Of a DNA stretch of 62,653 nucleotides, positions 52,535 to 61,346 are shown piece after piece; position 1 is the stretch's first letter, and each line of letters opens with the position of its first letter. The DNA is from Acetivibrio ethanolgignens. GTDB lineage: Bacteria > Bacillota > Clostridia > Lachnospirales > Lachnospiraceae. Below the pieces are notes generated by a model. The model had not been told where the DNA came from, ran no database searches, and saw nothing but the letters and a program-made list of their open reading frames with translations. Position numbers and translations under genes: made by a program. The DNA lies in the NCBI RefSeq assembly GCF_001461035.1, contig NZ_LNAM01000068.1:1-62653 (forward strand), in the 5' to 3' direction.

Positions 52535-53857
52535 TTACTTTTCCTTCCTCTCACGAATGAAAAATTTAAGTGCTGTTCCTGTAAAGCCAAAGGCCTCACG
52601 AATCCGGTTCTCTAAATAGCGGGTATACGAAAAATGCATCAATTCCTTGTCATTTACAAAAATAACAAAGCTTGGTGGTTTCACCGCTACCTGGGTGCAG
52701 TAGAAAATCTTAAGTCTCTTACCTTTATCTGACGGTGGCTGCTGCATAGCAACGGCCTCAGTAATAATTTCATTTAATACACCGGTAGCAACTCTGAGGT
52801 TCTGGAACTGAATGACAGTCTCAATCATCTCAAATACCTTTGGAAGTCTCTGACCGGTCAGTGCAGAAATAAAGATAATTTCCGCATATGGCATAAAGGA
52901 CAGGGTTTCTCGAACTTTCTCAGTAAAGCGGTAAATTGTCTTACCATCCTTTTCTACCAGATCCCATTTATTAACACATACGATAATTCCTTTCCCACGG
53001 TCATGGGCGATACCGGCAATCTTTGCGTCCTGCTCAGTAATCCCTTCTGTCCCATCAATAACCAAAAGTACAACATCTGCTCTCTCTATCGCAGCAACAG
53101 TACGGATAATACTATACCGTTCTAAATCCTCTTTAATTTTATTTTTTCGTCTTAGTCCTGCTGTATCAATAAAAACATATTCTTTTTCATTCCAAATAAC
53201 AGCCGTATCTATAGCATCTCTTGTAGTACCTGCAATATCTGATACAATCACCCGGTTTTCACCTAAAAGTCGGTTAATAATAGAGGATTTTCCGGCATTT
53301 GGCTTTCCAACAATGGCAATACGAGGTCTTTCATCCTCCTCTGCACCCTCCTTATTTTCAGGAAAATGCTTTACAACCTCATCCAGCATATCACCAATAC
53401 CCAGCATGCCATTAGCAGAAACCGGCTGTGGGTCACCAATGCCCAGATTATAAAATTCATAGACATCCGGCATAAACTTTTCAAAGCTATCTACCTTGTT
53501 TACCACTAAAACTACTGGCTTATTCGACTTACGAAGTATATCTGCCACCTTAAAGTCAGCATCTAAAAGCCCCTGGCGAACATCTACAATAAATAATATC
53601 ACATCTGCTGCTGTAATTGCAATCTCTGCCTGCTCTCTCATATGGGAAAGCATCCTATCCTTTGTCTCTGGCTCAATACCACCGGTATCTATTATCGTAA
53701 ACTGATAATTCAGCCATGTGACATCTGCATAAATACGGTCTCTTGTAACACCCGGATAATCCTTTACAATTGAAATTTTTTCACCGGCCAGAACGTTAAA
53801 AAGTGTAGATTTTCCTACATTGGGACGTCCTACGATGGCTACAATTGGTTTACTCAT
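52535..53857 (-). CDS. der: Ribosome biogenesis GTPase Der (EngA)
   Basis: 440-residue double-G-domain GTPase needed for 50S assembly. G1a is GRPNVGKST (about residue 8), G1b is GKPNAGKSS (about 185), with DTGG and DTAG G3 boxes. The C-terminal KH-like domain ends the protein (FFIRERKEK). Its start overlaps the DUF512 gene by 8 bases. Confidence 0.97.
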   Translation of the reverse strand: MSKPIVAIVGRPNVGKSTLFNVLAGEKISIVKDYPGVTRDRIYADVTWLNYQFTIIDTGGIEPETKDRMLSHMREQAEIAITAADVILFIVDVRQGLLDADFKVADILRKSNKPVVLVVNKVDSFEKFMPDVYEFYNLGIGDPQPVSANGMLGIGDMLDEVVKHFPENKEGAEEDERPRIAIVGKPNAGKSSIINRLLGENRVIVSDIAGTTRDAIDTAVIWNEKEYVFIDTAGLRRKNKIKEDLERYSIIRTVAAIERADVVLLVIDGTEGITEQDAKIAGIAHDRGKGIIVCVNKWDLVEKDGKTIYRFTEKVRETLSFMPYAEIIFISALTGQRLPKVFEMIETVIQFQNLRVATGVLNEIITEAVAMQQPPSDKGKRLKIFYCTQVAVKPPSFVIFVNDKELMHFSYTRYLENRIREAFGFTGTALKFFIRERKEK

Positions 53858-55181
53858 TCCTCTGCTCCTTCACTATTGTATCAATTAATGACTTTCCGTC
53901 TGATTTTACAATATGGATTTCAATTTGTAAAGCTTTTTCGATATCAGATACCGTAATATCATCCAGCAATACTTCTTCACCGCTTCTCAGTAAAACATCC
54001 GGTAAAATCAAATATTCTCCCAAATCCCTGCCTTTTAGCTGTTCTATAATATCCTGTCCGGTCAAAAGACCTGCTACGGTAATGTCTGTACCAAAAAAGT
54101 GATTGATAATCGTATAAATACTTATTTCAATTTCCGGACACTTTTTCTTGAGATGATCTGTGATTTCTTTTAACACTGGTGCGGCCAGTACTCCAGTTAC
54201 CAAGGATACCTTTCTTTTCGGGGCATCCTTGGCAGAAGCTGTAAGCTTATCTATTGCATCTCTTGCCTCATCTAAGAGAGAACGCACCATGCCGACGCCA
54301 TTTTCTATCTGACCATAGCCTTCATAGTAATCTTCTTCAGGAATTGGAAGTTCGGCTTTAATATACCATTCATCACTAGCAAACACAAATCTTGTACCAT
54401 GCTCTTTTAAAAGCTTGTCCTGCCAGCTATGAATCTGCTCTAAAACCTTAAGAGCATCCTCTTTTGTAAATTTTTCCAAAGGTGACAATCCCTTCCGGTA
54501 TTTGGAAAGACCAACGGGTACTACAGAAAGACTTTTCATATAAGGAAGGTATTCGGAAAGCTCCCGGATACTCCGATCCAGTTCTTCTCCGTCATTATAG
54601 CCTTTGCAGAGGACAATCTGGCTGTTCATTTCCAGACCGGCATCATACAGACGCTTTATTTTTTTTAATGCCTCCCCAGCAAAACGGTTATGAAGCATTT
54701 TACAGCGAAGCTCCGGATTCATCGTCTGAACAGATATATTAACAGGTGCCAGTTTATAAAGGATAATTCTGTCCAGATCCTCATCCTTCATGTTAGTCAG
54801 TGTAATATAATTTCCCTGTAAAAAGGAAAGTCTTGCATCATCATCCTTAAAATACAGAGTATCCCTCATCCCTGGAGGCATCTGGTCAATAAAGCAGAAA
54901 ATACATCTATTAGAGCAGGAACGATACTCGTCCATCAGTCCCTGTTCAAATTCAAGGCCCAAATCCTCTTCGTATTCCTTTTCGATTTCCAGCTCCCATT
55001 CTTCCCCGTCGGCTTTTTCAACAAGCAGAGTCAGGTATTCTTCATTTGTCAGATAATGATAGTCAAAAATATCCTTGACGCGTTTCCCATTGACCTCTAA
55101 AAGAATATCTCCAGCTGCAAGCTCCATTTCATCGCCAATGCTTCCGGGTTCCACATAGGCTATTTTATGTCCCTTTTCCAT
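53850..55181 (-). CDS. DUF512 family PDZ plus radical-SAM-like protein
   Basis: 443 residues. An N-terminal PDZ-like region ([19 protein letters not shown]) leads into a radical-SAM-like core whose cysteines are in [17 protein letters not shown] (C-x3-C-x2-C) and a C-terminal DUF512 domain ([31 protein letters not shown]). Family members are often encoded next to der/gpsA in clostridia. The function is not known; the radical-SAM motif suggests a catalytic role with SAM. Located directly upstream of der. Confidence 0.9.
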   Translation of the reverse strand: MEKGHKIAYVEPGSIGDEMELAAGDILLEVNGKRVKDIFDYHYLTNEEYLTLLVEKADGEEWELEIEKEYEEDLGLEFEQGLMDEYRSCSNRCIFCFIDQMPPGMRDTLYFKDDDARLSFLQGNYITLTNMKDEDLDRIILYKLAPVNISVQTMNPELRCKMLHNRFAGEALKKIKRLYDAGLEMNSQIVLCKGYNDGEELDRSIRELSEYLPYMKSLSVVPVGLSKYRKGLSPLEKFTKEDALKVLEQIHSWQDKLLKEHGTRFVFASDEWYIKAELPIPEEDYYEGYGQIENGVGMVRSLLDEARDAIDKLTASAKDAPKRKVSLVTGVLAAPVLKEITDHLKKKCPEIEISIYTIINHFFGTDITVAGLLTGQDIIEQLKGRDLGEYLILPDVLLRSGEEVLLDDITVSDIEKALQIEIHIVKSDGKSLIDTIVKEQRNE

Positions 55182-55212
55182 TGATTCATCACCTTTATTA
55201 CCACTTTTAAGA

Positions 55213-55252
55213 GCCGTCCCTAAGACGGCCCCAGTCGCCTTTAAAAAAAGGC
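55213..55252 (-). terminator. Tandem hairpins, possible terminator after the FKBP-like gene
   Basis: GCCGTC/GACGGC (55213-55218, 55224-55229) and GCCTTT/AAAGGC (55237-55242, 55247-55252) form two small stems just past the FKBP stop on the minus strand. The T tract is weak, so termination may be partial. Confidence 0.45.
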
Positions 55253-55256
55253 TTTA

Positions 55257-56102
55257 TTATTTTGTAACAGCATTATCCAGTACAAATTGACGGGCTTTTT
55301 CCATCAGCATCTGTTCCATCAATGCGTCCTCTGTTACAGCCTTTATCATAGCTTCCTTAGACTCAAAGCCATAGTTTTTTACATATTCAGCAGTTTTTTC
55401 TTCATATTCCTTATCAGATATCTCCAGACCTTCTGTTTCAACAATTGCAAGGGCAACCAGCTTTTCCTTTACAGAGGCTTGTGCAGCCTCTTTTAAATCC
55501 TCACGGAAGGTATCCTCAGAGGTACTCAACTGAGCCAGAAAATCTGCATATTCCATCTGGTAGTACCCAGCCATATTTTTATAGTAATTCTCCATATTGG
55601 TATATGCATTTTCCATCTCAGACTCCGGGTATTCCTTTACGGTGGCATTCTCTATTGCGGTTTTCCAGACAGCATCCTCATCCTCTACAATACTGTTTAC
55701 TGTAACAGTAAATACAACAGCCTGTCCTGCCAGCTCCGGATTGTTCGGGTATTCTTCAGGGAAGGTTAAATCAAGGTCAACAGTATCACCAATCTTAACA
55801 CCAATCAGGCCTTCTTCAAAGCCAGGAATAAACTGGCCGGAGCCAATCATTAAATCAGAATTACCGGTACCACCTTCAAAGGCTTCCCCATCCTTTTTTC
55901 CCACAAAATCAATATTTACAGTATCACCTTCTTTAACAGTATCTCCAACTGCTTCCTTTTCAATACCGGAATAGGTACCTAAGGTAATACATTTGTCCAG
56001 ATTATAATCTGTTTTTATTTGTGTTGTTTTCTTGCTGCCGCAGCCTGATAATGCCATAGATGTACATAAAAGTGCTGCTAAAAGTAATAATTTCTTCTTC
56101 AT
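55257..56102 (-). CDS. FKBP-domain / trigger-factor-like lipoprotein
   Basis: 281 residues. A lipobox (MALSGC) follows the signal peptide AALLCTSMA, so it is probably membrane-anchored outside the cell. An FKBP-type prolyl isomerase domain (about 55-140; VKEGDTVNIDFVGKKDGEAF, GSGQFIPGFEEGLIGVKIGD) is followed by a helical C-terminal region (about 145-281) resembling the trigger factor chaperone arms. I infer a foldase for secreted proteins, parallel to PrsA but FKBP-based. No neighbour shows a client. Confidence 0.88.
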   Translation of the reverse strand: MKKKLLLLAALLCTSMALSGCGSKKTTQIKTDYNLDKCITLGTYSGIEKEAVGDTVKEGDTVNIDFVGKKDGEAFEGGTGNSDLMIGSGQFIPGFEEGLIGVKIGDTVDLDLTFPEEYPNNPELAGQAVVFTVTVNSIVEDEDAVWKTAIENATVKEYPESEMENAYTNMENYYKNMAGYYQMEYADFLAQLSTSEDTFREDLKEAAQASVKEKLVALAIVETEGLEISDKEYEEKTAEYVKNYGFESKEAMIKAVTEDALMEQMLMEKARQFVLDNAVTK

Positions 56103-56144
56103 TTTAATTCTCCTCTTCTTTTCCCCCTCTTTGGGGCTTCTTCA

Positions 56145-56150
56145 TTTATA
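56145..56150 (-). promoter_or_regulatory. Possible extended -10 promoter for the FKBP-like gene
   Basis: On the minus strand ATGGTATAAAT provides an extended -10 (TGnTATAAA), 43 bases before the ATG, with no good -35. Confidence 0.35.
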
Positions 56151-56178
56151 CCATATTTTCTGCAAAAAAGAAAGGGGT

Positions 56179-56976
56179 TTAGAAAATATTTATACTTATA
56201 AACCCATTTAAGTTTCCACGTTTTCCTCCACTTGCCCTGTGAGAAAATAAAACATTGGAGTTGCAGCAGGTACAAACTCCGGAAAGGTAAATATTTTCTT
56301 CCTTAAGACCGGCACCTTTAAGAACCAGTTGATTGGCTTTCCACAAATCCAGCTGATATTTATCCTTTGGACTATCCTTTTTCTGCCAGATAGCTTCCGA
56401 AGGAAACTTTTCTGCTACCTCCTGGCTTACCTCATAACAGCTACCGCAGATGGAGGGCCCGATAACTGCCAGAATATCCGAAGGCACAGAACCAAATTCC
56501 TCCTGCATTTTGTTTACTGTTGCTTTTCCAATTTCACCGCAGGTTCCTCTCCAGCCAGAATGGGATAACCCGACAGCTTTTTTTATAGGGTCTGCAAAAA
56601 AAAGAGGAACACAATCGGCATAGGAGGTTGTAAGGACAAGTCCTGGGGTATCTGTTACCATGCCGTCAATTCCCTTTAAATAACGTCCTGGTTTCTCTAC
56701 CCGGACAACTCTGGTATCATGTACCTGTTGGGAAAATACAAGATTTTCATCAGAAACTCCCATAGCCTGGCAGATTCTTCTGTAATTTTCATCTACCGCC
56801 TCGGGCTTATCTCCTCTTTCATAGCTTAAATTCATCGAAGAAAATTCACCCTCGCTGACACCGCCCAGACGGGTCGAAAAGCCATGAGAAAGAAAGGATA
56901 GCCCAAGAAACGGGGTAAATACCAGGTAGGGAACTCCATCCTTTTCTACCATCCGTGTAATTTTATTTTCTATCAT
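56179..56976 (-). CDS. pgeF: YfiH/LACC1 family purine nucleoside phosphorylase-like protein
   Basis: 265 residues of the YlmD/YfiH family, variously assigned as purine-nucleoside phosphorylase/deaminase, polyphenol oxidase or peptidoglycan editing factor. Metal-site residues lie in FSQQVHDTRVV, TTSYADCVPLFFADP and VGLSHSGWRGTCG. Bacillus keeps ylmD with ylmE-sepF; here it sits apart, next to yraN. Substrate not settled. Confidence 0.92.
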   Translation of the reverse strand: MIENKITRMVEKDGVPYLVFTPFLGLSFLSHGFSTRLGGVSEGEFSSMNLSYERGDKPEAVDENYRRICQAMGVSDENLVFSQQVHDTRVVRVEKPGRYLKGIDGMVTDTPGLVLTTSYADCVPLFFADPIKKAVGLSHSGWRGTCGEIGKATVNKMQEEFGSVPSDILAVIGPSICGSCYEVSQEVAEKFPSEAIWQKKDSPKDKYQLDLWKANQLVLKGAGLKEENIYLSGVCTCCNSNVLFSHRASGGKRGNLNGFISINIF

Positions 56977-56979
56977 GAT

Positions 56980-57333
56980 TTATCCACCTATCTCAAATGC
57001 ATTTTTAATTAGCCGGTATTCTTTTCCTAACACCGACAATACGTCAAAACGGACCGGAGTATCCTCTGGCAGTCCCTTTTTGTAAAGATAATACCTAGCT
57101 GCCCTTATAATTTTCCGCTGTTTCTGTAACGTTACAGCTGCCTCCGGTACACCATTTTTTGATGTGCTTCGATATTTTACTTCAATAAAAACAAGATAAG
57201 AGTCCTCTTTTCCTATCAGATCAATTTCACCATAGCGGGTATAAAAATTTTGCTCCAGAATTTTATAGCCATGTTCTGACAAATAACAAAGAGCAGACTC
57301 TTCCTTTTCTTTCCCTATTTTTCTGGTATTCAC
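56980..57333 (-). CDS. yraN: YraN family (UPF0102) nuclease-fold protein
   Basis: 117 residues with a PD-(D/E)XK-like core: E (RYGEIDLIGKED), D and ExK (VFIEVKYRS). Function unknown in the family, often linked to DNA transformation or repair. Gene order flhB-like then yraN, overlapping by 4 bases, is conserved downstream of rnhB. Confidence 0.92.
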   Translation of the reverse strand: MNTRKIGKEKEESALCYLSEHGYKILEQNFYTRYGEIDLIGKEDSYLVFIEVKYRSTSKNGVPEAAVTLQKQRKIIRAARYYLYKKGLPEDTPVRFDVLSVLGKEYRLIKNAFEIGG

Positions 57334-57626
57334 CTGCGTTTTATTACCTTTCCCTTAATACGGTCCATTTTATCAACAAACAAAAGAACCTCGGCAACCA
57401 CCTCATAAAGCTCTGGAGGTATAAAATCTCCAACCTCCAGCCTGGACAGCGTTTCTGCCAATCTGGAATCCTGATGGGTCGGCACCTTTAGTTCCTTTGC
57501 CTCTTCTATAATTTTTTCTGCCAGATAGCCCTTACCCGAAGCAATAATCTTTGGTGCTGTCTCCTCCGGGTTATAGGACAGGGCAACGGCTGTTTTCAAC
57601 CGGCGTTCTTTTTCTTTTTCATCCAT
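57330..57626 (-). CDS. FlhB C-terminal-domain-like protein (YlqH type)
   Basis: 98 residues matching the cytoplasmic C-terminal domain of FlhB/YscU export-switch proteins (TAVALSYNPEETAPKIIASGKG; VPTHQDSRLAETLSRL; GDFIPPELYEVVAEVL), but with no membrane part. It begins where the post-cleavage fragment of FlhB begins, and the NPTH cleavage motif itself is absent. It sits next to rnhB and yraN as B. subtilis YlqH does. No flagellar or type III genes are in the window. Role unknown. Confidence 0.9.
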   Translation of the reverse strand: MDEKEKERRLKTAVALSYNPEETAPKIIASGKGYLAEKIIEEAKELKVPTHQDSRLAETLSRLEVGDFIPPELYEVVAEVLLFVDKMDRIKGKVIKRR

Positions 57627-57667
57627 CCTCTGAAAACCTCCTGTCTTTTGTTATACATATCGTCAGC

Positions 57668-58324
57668 TTATAAAAAGTTTTTAATAAAGGTTCTTCTGTG
57701 AATCGGACATGGTCCCAGCTTCTGTAAGGCTTCCATATGCTCCTTTGTGCCATAGCCTTTGTTTTTTGCAAAATGGTAGAAAGGATACAGCTTATCCATA
57801 TCCTCCATTAGATGATCTCTGGTAACCTTTGCTACAATGCTGGCAGCAGCTATGGACATACTTTTAGCATCTCCCTTAATAATTGGCACCTGCTGAATCG
57901 AAACCTCCGGAATCGTTACGGCATCATTTAATAAAATTTCGGGTGTAACCGTAAGCTTACCAATCGCTTGCCGCATAGCCTCATAGGTAGCCTGCAAAAT
58001 ATTAATTTCATCGATTACCCCATTAGAGACAATCCCAATACCTACACTGACTGCCTTTTCCATAATCTCTGCATACAAAAGCTCCCTTTTTTTCTCTGAT
58101 AACTTTTTTGAGTCATTTACATATAAAATCCGGCAGTCCTTCGGAAGTATAACAGCACAGGCCGTTACAGGCCCTGCTAACGGTCCCCGTCCTACCTCAT
58201 CTATCCCACAGATATATTCTGCAAAAGCATATTCCTTTTCATACTGGCACATCTGCTCTACTCTTTCCAGCTCAGCCTCCAGCTTTTTTTTTCGTTTTGC
58301 TTCCTGTTCTTCTTTTTTGGTCAT
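57668..58324 (-). CDS. rnhB: Ribonuclease HII
   Basis: 218-residue RNase H2 that removes ribonucleotides from DNA. Catalytic D42-E43 in [14 protein letters not shown], plus the later Asp in [10 protein letters not shown] and [17 protein letters not shown]-terminal ~35 residues are a charged extension. Its first base follows directly on the last signal peptidase stop. Confidence 0.97.
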   Translation of the reverse strand: MTKKEEQEAKRKKKLEAELERVEQMCQYEKEYAFAEYICGIDEVGRGPLAGPVTACAVILPKDCRILYVNDSKKLSEKKRELLYAEIMEKAVSVGIGIVSNGVIDEINILQATYEAMRQAIGKLTVTPEILLNDAVTIPEVSIQQVPIIKGDAKSMSIAAASIVAKVTRDHLMEDMDKLYPFYHFAKNKGYGTKEHMEALQKLGPCPIHRRTFIKNFL

Positions 58325-58813
58325 TTATTTAAAAAGCACCTTTCCTCTGATTTGTTCCTTCTTTACTGCACCAATTTCTCTGGAACGACTGTCTATACTA
58401 AAATTCCGATTATCTCCCAGCACAAAGTATTCCTCTTTTCTAAGAACCATCTCTTCCATATCTTCACTGATTGGCTCTTTACCAAAATTTTCAGGAACCA
58501 CCTGTCCATCAATATAGATATTGCCGTTTTTTACAGCTATTTTTTCACCTGGCAGACCAACAATGCGTTTTACATACAGAGTATTTTCTTTTTTAAAGGC
58601 AATTACATCAAATCGCTTTGGCTTTGAAAACCAGAAAGGAATATCCGAAACAAAAACCATCTCTCCATCAGTAAGCAGTGGCTCCATGGAGGTACCCTGT
58701 ATTTTTTCTGCCTGAAGCAGATAATCATTCAAAAAGGAGGCGACGCCATAAATAAAGAAAAAGACTGCCAGAATTAAACTGGCTTTTTTTAAATAATTTT
58801 TCATTAACTTCAT
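58325..58813 (-). CDS. lepB: Signal peptidase I, copy C
   Basis: 162-residue type I signal peptidase. One membrane anchor (about 10-30), catalytic S42 (GTSMEPLL) and K82 (VKRIVGLPGE), and the GDNR block LGDNRNFSIDSRSREIG. The shortest of three copies in this locus. It starts 23 bases after the stop of copy B and abuts rnhB. Confidence 0.95.
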   Translation of the reverse strand: MKLMKNYLKKASLILAVFFFIYGVASFLNDYLLQAEKIQGTSMEPLLTDGEMVFVSDIPFWFSKPKRFDVIAFKKENTLYVKRIVGLPGEKIAVKNGNIYIDGQVVPENFGKEPISEDMEEMVLRKEEYFVLGDNRNFSIDSRSREIGAVKKEQIRGKVLFK

Positions 58814-58836
58814 TTTCCTTCGTCTCCTTCCTGTAT

Positions 58837-59379
58837 CTACTTGGGAAGAAATCCGAAATCATGGAAAGGCCAGATGCGGAGAACTGCCTTACCAACAATT
58901 TCTTCTTTTTTAATCGGTCCTATATCTTCGGAACGGCTGTCTGAACTGTTATTCCGGTTATCTCCCAGCACAAAGTATTCATCCTCCGCTAAAAGAAGCT
59001 CTGTTGCTGCAATTCCGACAGTATCCTCATCCATGGCTTCCTTTCCGTAGTTTTCTTCTAAAGGCTCCCCATTAATATAAATCGTATTTCCCTTAATCAG
59101 AACACGTTCACCTGGCAGACCGATAATACGTTTAATATAATAAGTATCTTCGTCATATTTATAAGGAAAAACCACAATATCAAACCGTTTTGGTTCCTTT
59201 ATTTTGTACGAAAGCTTATCAATAATCAGTTGATCCTCATCCTGAAGGGTTTCCTCCATGGAATGTCCGTCCACCAGAGTACGTTGAAGCACAAAGCTCC
59301 GCATAAAAAAGGCAAGAGAAAGAACAATTGCTGTATATGCAAGAATAGAAAACAGCTCTTTTTTTAACCTTTTATTCAT
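58837..59379 (-). CDS. lepB: Signal peptidase I, copy B
   Basis: 180 residues from the ATG at 59379 (GGTGG 6 bases upstream; overlaps the rbgA stop by 8 bases). Anchor helix about 10-30. Catalytic S40 in GHSMEETL (Glu where the other copies have Pro) and K83 in IKRIIGLPGE; GDNRNNSSDSRSEDIG follows. Family-standard otherwise. Confidence 0.95.
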   Translation of the reverse strand: MNKRLKKELFSILAYTAIVLSLAFFMRSFVLQRTLVDGHSMEETLQDEDQLIIDKLSYKIKEPKRFDIVVFPYKYDEDTYYIKRIIGLPGERVLIKGNTIYINGEPLEENYGKEAMDEDTVGIAATELLLAEDEYFVLGDNRNNSSDSRSEDIGPIKKEEIVGKAVLRIWPFHDFGFLPK

Positions 59380-60238
59380 GTTCTTCCACCGGCCCTTCCA
59401 ATGTAATCTTTCCAAGACGTCCAGCCTTAAAATCATCCATCAAAAGTAAGGCAGCCTTATCTAAATCCACTTCACTGCCCTTTTTAATGCAGCCTCGCAC
59501 CCTGGCAATCTGCTGCAAGGTTTTCAATGCATCTTCTTCAGGATTTGTTTCACTATCCAGCTTATAAAACTCCTCTAATACCTTTGGATAGGACTGGTTC
59601 ATAAAACGGATAAATTCTAAAGAAAGCTCTGTTACATTTAGGATTTCCTCTTTAATAGAGCCAATAAATGCAAGGCGTAAGCCTACTGTCTGGTCTTCAA
59701 ATTTAGGCCATAAAATACCCGGAGTGTCTAAAAGCTCAACATTCTTATTCAGACGAATCCACTGCTTTCCTTTGGTAACACCTGGTTTATTTCCTGTTTT
59801 TGTACAAGCCTTGCCAGCAAAGCTGTTGATAAAAGTAGATTTTCCAACATTAGGAATACCGACTATCATAGCCCGCACCGGACGATTTAAGATACCGCGC
59901 CGGCGGTCTCTTTCAATTTTTTCCTTACAAGCTTCCATAATTACATTCTGTACAGCTTTTATACCACCTCCTGAACGGGCATTTACCATGGCTGTAAAAT
60001 AACCCTGGCTTTCATACCAGCTTTTCCACTTTTCTGTCTGCTTTGGATCAGCCAAATCATATTTATTTAAAAGTATAATACGGGATTTATTCTTGGCAAG
60101 CTCATCAATATCAGGATTTTTGCTGCTGAGGGGTACTCTGGCATCTACCAGCTCAATTACCACATCAATCAGCTTAATATCCTCCTGCATCATACGGCGT
60201 GCCTTGGTCATATGTCCCGGATACCACTGAAAGTTCAT
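59372..60238 (-). CDS. rbgA: Ribosome biogenesis GTPase RbgA (YlqF)
   Basis: 288-residue circularly permuted GTPase for late 50S assembly. The G4 motif (LLNKYDLAD) comes before the G1 loop (GIPNVGKSTFIN) and G3 (DTPG), as in YlqF. The N-terminus MNFQWYPGHMTKARRMMQED is diagnostic. It is set between two signal peptidase genes and 2 bases downstream of copy A. Confidence 0.97.
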   Translation of the reverse strand: MNFQWYPGHMTKARRMMQEDIKLIDVVIELVDARVPLSSKNPDIDELAKNKSRIILLNKYDLADPKQTEKWKSWYESQGYFTAMVNARSGGGIKAVQNVIMEACKEKIERDRRRGILNRPVRAMIVGIPNVGKSTFINSFAGKACTKTGNKPGVTKGKQWIRLNKNVELLDTPGILWPKFEDQTVGLRLAFIGSIKEEILNVTELSLEFIRFMNQSYPKVLEEFYKLDSETNPEEDALKTLQQIARVRGCIKKGSEVDLDKAALLLMDDFKAGRLGKITLEGPVEEHE

Positions 60239-60239
60239 T

Positions 60240-60827
60240 CTATTCCTCCATTTTCTTTTCTCCCAGGAGATTTACAAAATTGAAAGGCTTTAATCTAAGC
60301 CAGGCCTTTCCTGCAATCTCCTTTTTTGTTATATTTCCAACATTAGCAAACCGGCTGTCTTCACTGTTGTTCCGGTTATCCCCTAATACAAAATATTCGT
60401 CTTCTTCCAGAGTAACCGGCTCCGCTGCCAGTCCCTCATTTACGATATTGGACACCTCGAACTTCTCCTCCAGAAGCTCATCATTAATATATACCTGTCC
60501 ATTCAGAATCTGTACTGTCTCTCCAGGCAGACCAATCACTCTCTTTATGCTGTAATAGCTGTGTTCCTTTCCCTGTGGCTTAAATACCACAACATCAAAC
60601 CGTTTTGGACTTGAAAAGCGATAGGAAATTTTATTGATAATAATTTTATTCTGGTCGGTCAGGGTTGGCTCCATGGATTCTCCAATCATAGTCGTTTTCT
60701 CCACACCAAAAGCAATAATGCAGTACGCAGCTATAATTACCAGAATAATCTCTATGATAAATACAACGACTTCCTGTATCCTTTTTCTTTTACTTTTCGG
60801 CTTTTTGCCCAGATAACCGTAATCCAT
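60240..60827 (-). CDS. lepB: Signal peptidase I, copy A
   Basis: 195 residues from the ATG at 60827 (AGGAGGGG upstream); an in-frame start at 60863 lies within the terminator region. A basic N-tail precedes the membrane anchor (about 20-42). Catalytic S51 (GESMEPTL) and K95 (SIKRVIGLPGE); GDNRNNSEDSRFANVG follows. First gene of the lepB-rbgA-lepB-lepB-rnhB run. Confidence 0.95.
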   Translation of the reverse strand: MDYGYLGKKPKSKRKRIQEVVVFIIEIILVIIAAYCIIAFGVEKTTMIGESMEPTLTDQNKIIINKISYRFSSPKRFDVVVFKPQGKEHSYYSIKRVIGLPGETVQILNGQVYINDELLEEKFEVSNIVNEGLAAEPVTLEEDEYFVLGDNRNNSEDSRFANVGNITKKEIAGKAWLRLKPFNFVNLLGEKKMEE

Positions 60828-60845
60828 AGCCCCTCCTGTACTGTC

Positions 60846-60880
60846 AAAAAAGGGACAACACATATTGTCTTGTCCCTTTT
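60846..60880 (-). terminator. Terminator after rplS
   Basis: On the minus strand an 11-bp stem (AAAAGGGACAA with TTGTCCCTTTT) is followed by T's. It lies 8 bases past the rplS stop and only ~19 bases before the copy A lepB start. Confidence 0.85.
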
Positions 60881-60888
60881 AGTCTTGA

Positions 60889-61236
60889 CTATTTAACTAA
60901 TTCTTTTACCTTAGCAGCCTTACCTACTCTGTCACGTAAGTAATTAAGTTTTGCTCTTCTAACCTTACCGCGTCTTACTACCTCAATCTTCTCAACAATT
61001 GGAGAATGTAAAGGCCATGTCTTTTCAACACCGATTCCATTAGAAATCTTTCTTACAGTAAAGGTTTCTCTTGCTCCACCGTTCTGTCTCTTTAAAACAG
61101 TACCCTCAAATACCTGAGTTCTCTCACGGTTTCCTTCCTTTACCTTAGCGTATACTCTAACAGTATCACCTACATGGAATTCGGAAACCTCAGCCTTTAA
61201 CTGAGCAGCCTCAATATTTTTAATAATTTCGTTCAT
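60889..61236 (-). CDS. rplS: 50S ribosomal protein L19
   Basis: 115 residues, the usual length. Blocks: [40 protein letters not shown] and [26 protein letters not shown] precedes the ATG. Third gene of rimM-trmD-rplS, with a leader and a promoter of its own. Confidence 0.98.
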   Translation of the reverse strand: MNEIIKNIEAAQLKAEVSEFHVGDTVRVYAKVKEGNRERTQVFEGTVLKRQNGGARETFTVRKISNGIGVEKTWPLHSPIVEKIEVVRRGKVRRAKLNYLRDRVGKAAKVKELVK

Positions 61237-61239
61237 TGT

Positions 61240-61311
61240 GTGAACCTCCTTCTTAATCTTGACGTTCTTAATACTTCTTGTCCGTAGCAGAGGAACGCCT
61301 CATCTCACAAC
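61240..61311 (-). ncRNA. L19 ribosomal protein leader (cis-regulatory RNA)
   Basis: The 95-base gap between trmD and rplS contains, on the minus strand, GATGAGGCGTTCCTCTGCTA then CGGACAAGAAG, resembling the Firmicutes L19 leader. The stretch also carries a direct repeat, AAGAACGT, at its two ends. Recalled pattern and position only; not scored. Confidence 0.55.
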
Positions 61312-61317
61312 GTTCTT

Positions 61318-61346
61318 AGTCTATCATAGTCTTATTCGGATTGCAA
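61318..61346 (-). promoter_or_regulatory. Internal promoter for rplS
   Basis: On the minus strand TTGCAA (61346-61341) and TAGACT (61323-61318) with a 17-base spacer overlap the trmD stop and would start transcription at the L19 leader. Confidence 0.5.

Noticed and set aside
56112-56142. Hairpin CCCCTCTTTGGGG before the FKBP-like gene as a terminator
   Set aside because: The stem is only 4-5 bp and has no T tract on the minus strand.
57330-57626. Evidence for a flagellar or type III secretion locus
   Set aside because: Only an isolated FlhB C-terminal-like domain is present; no other export gene occurs in the window.
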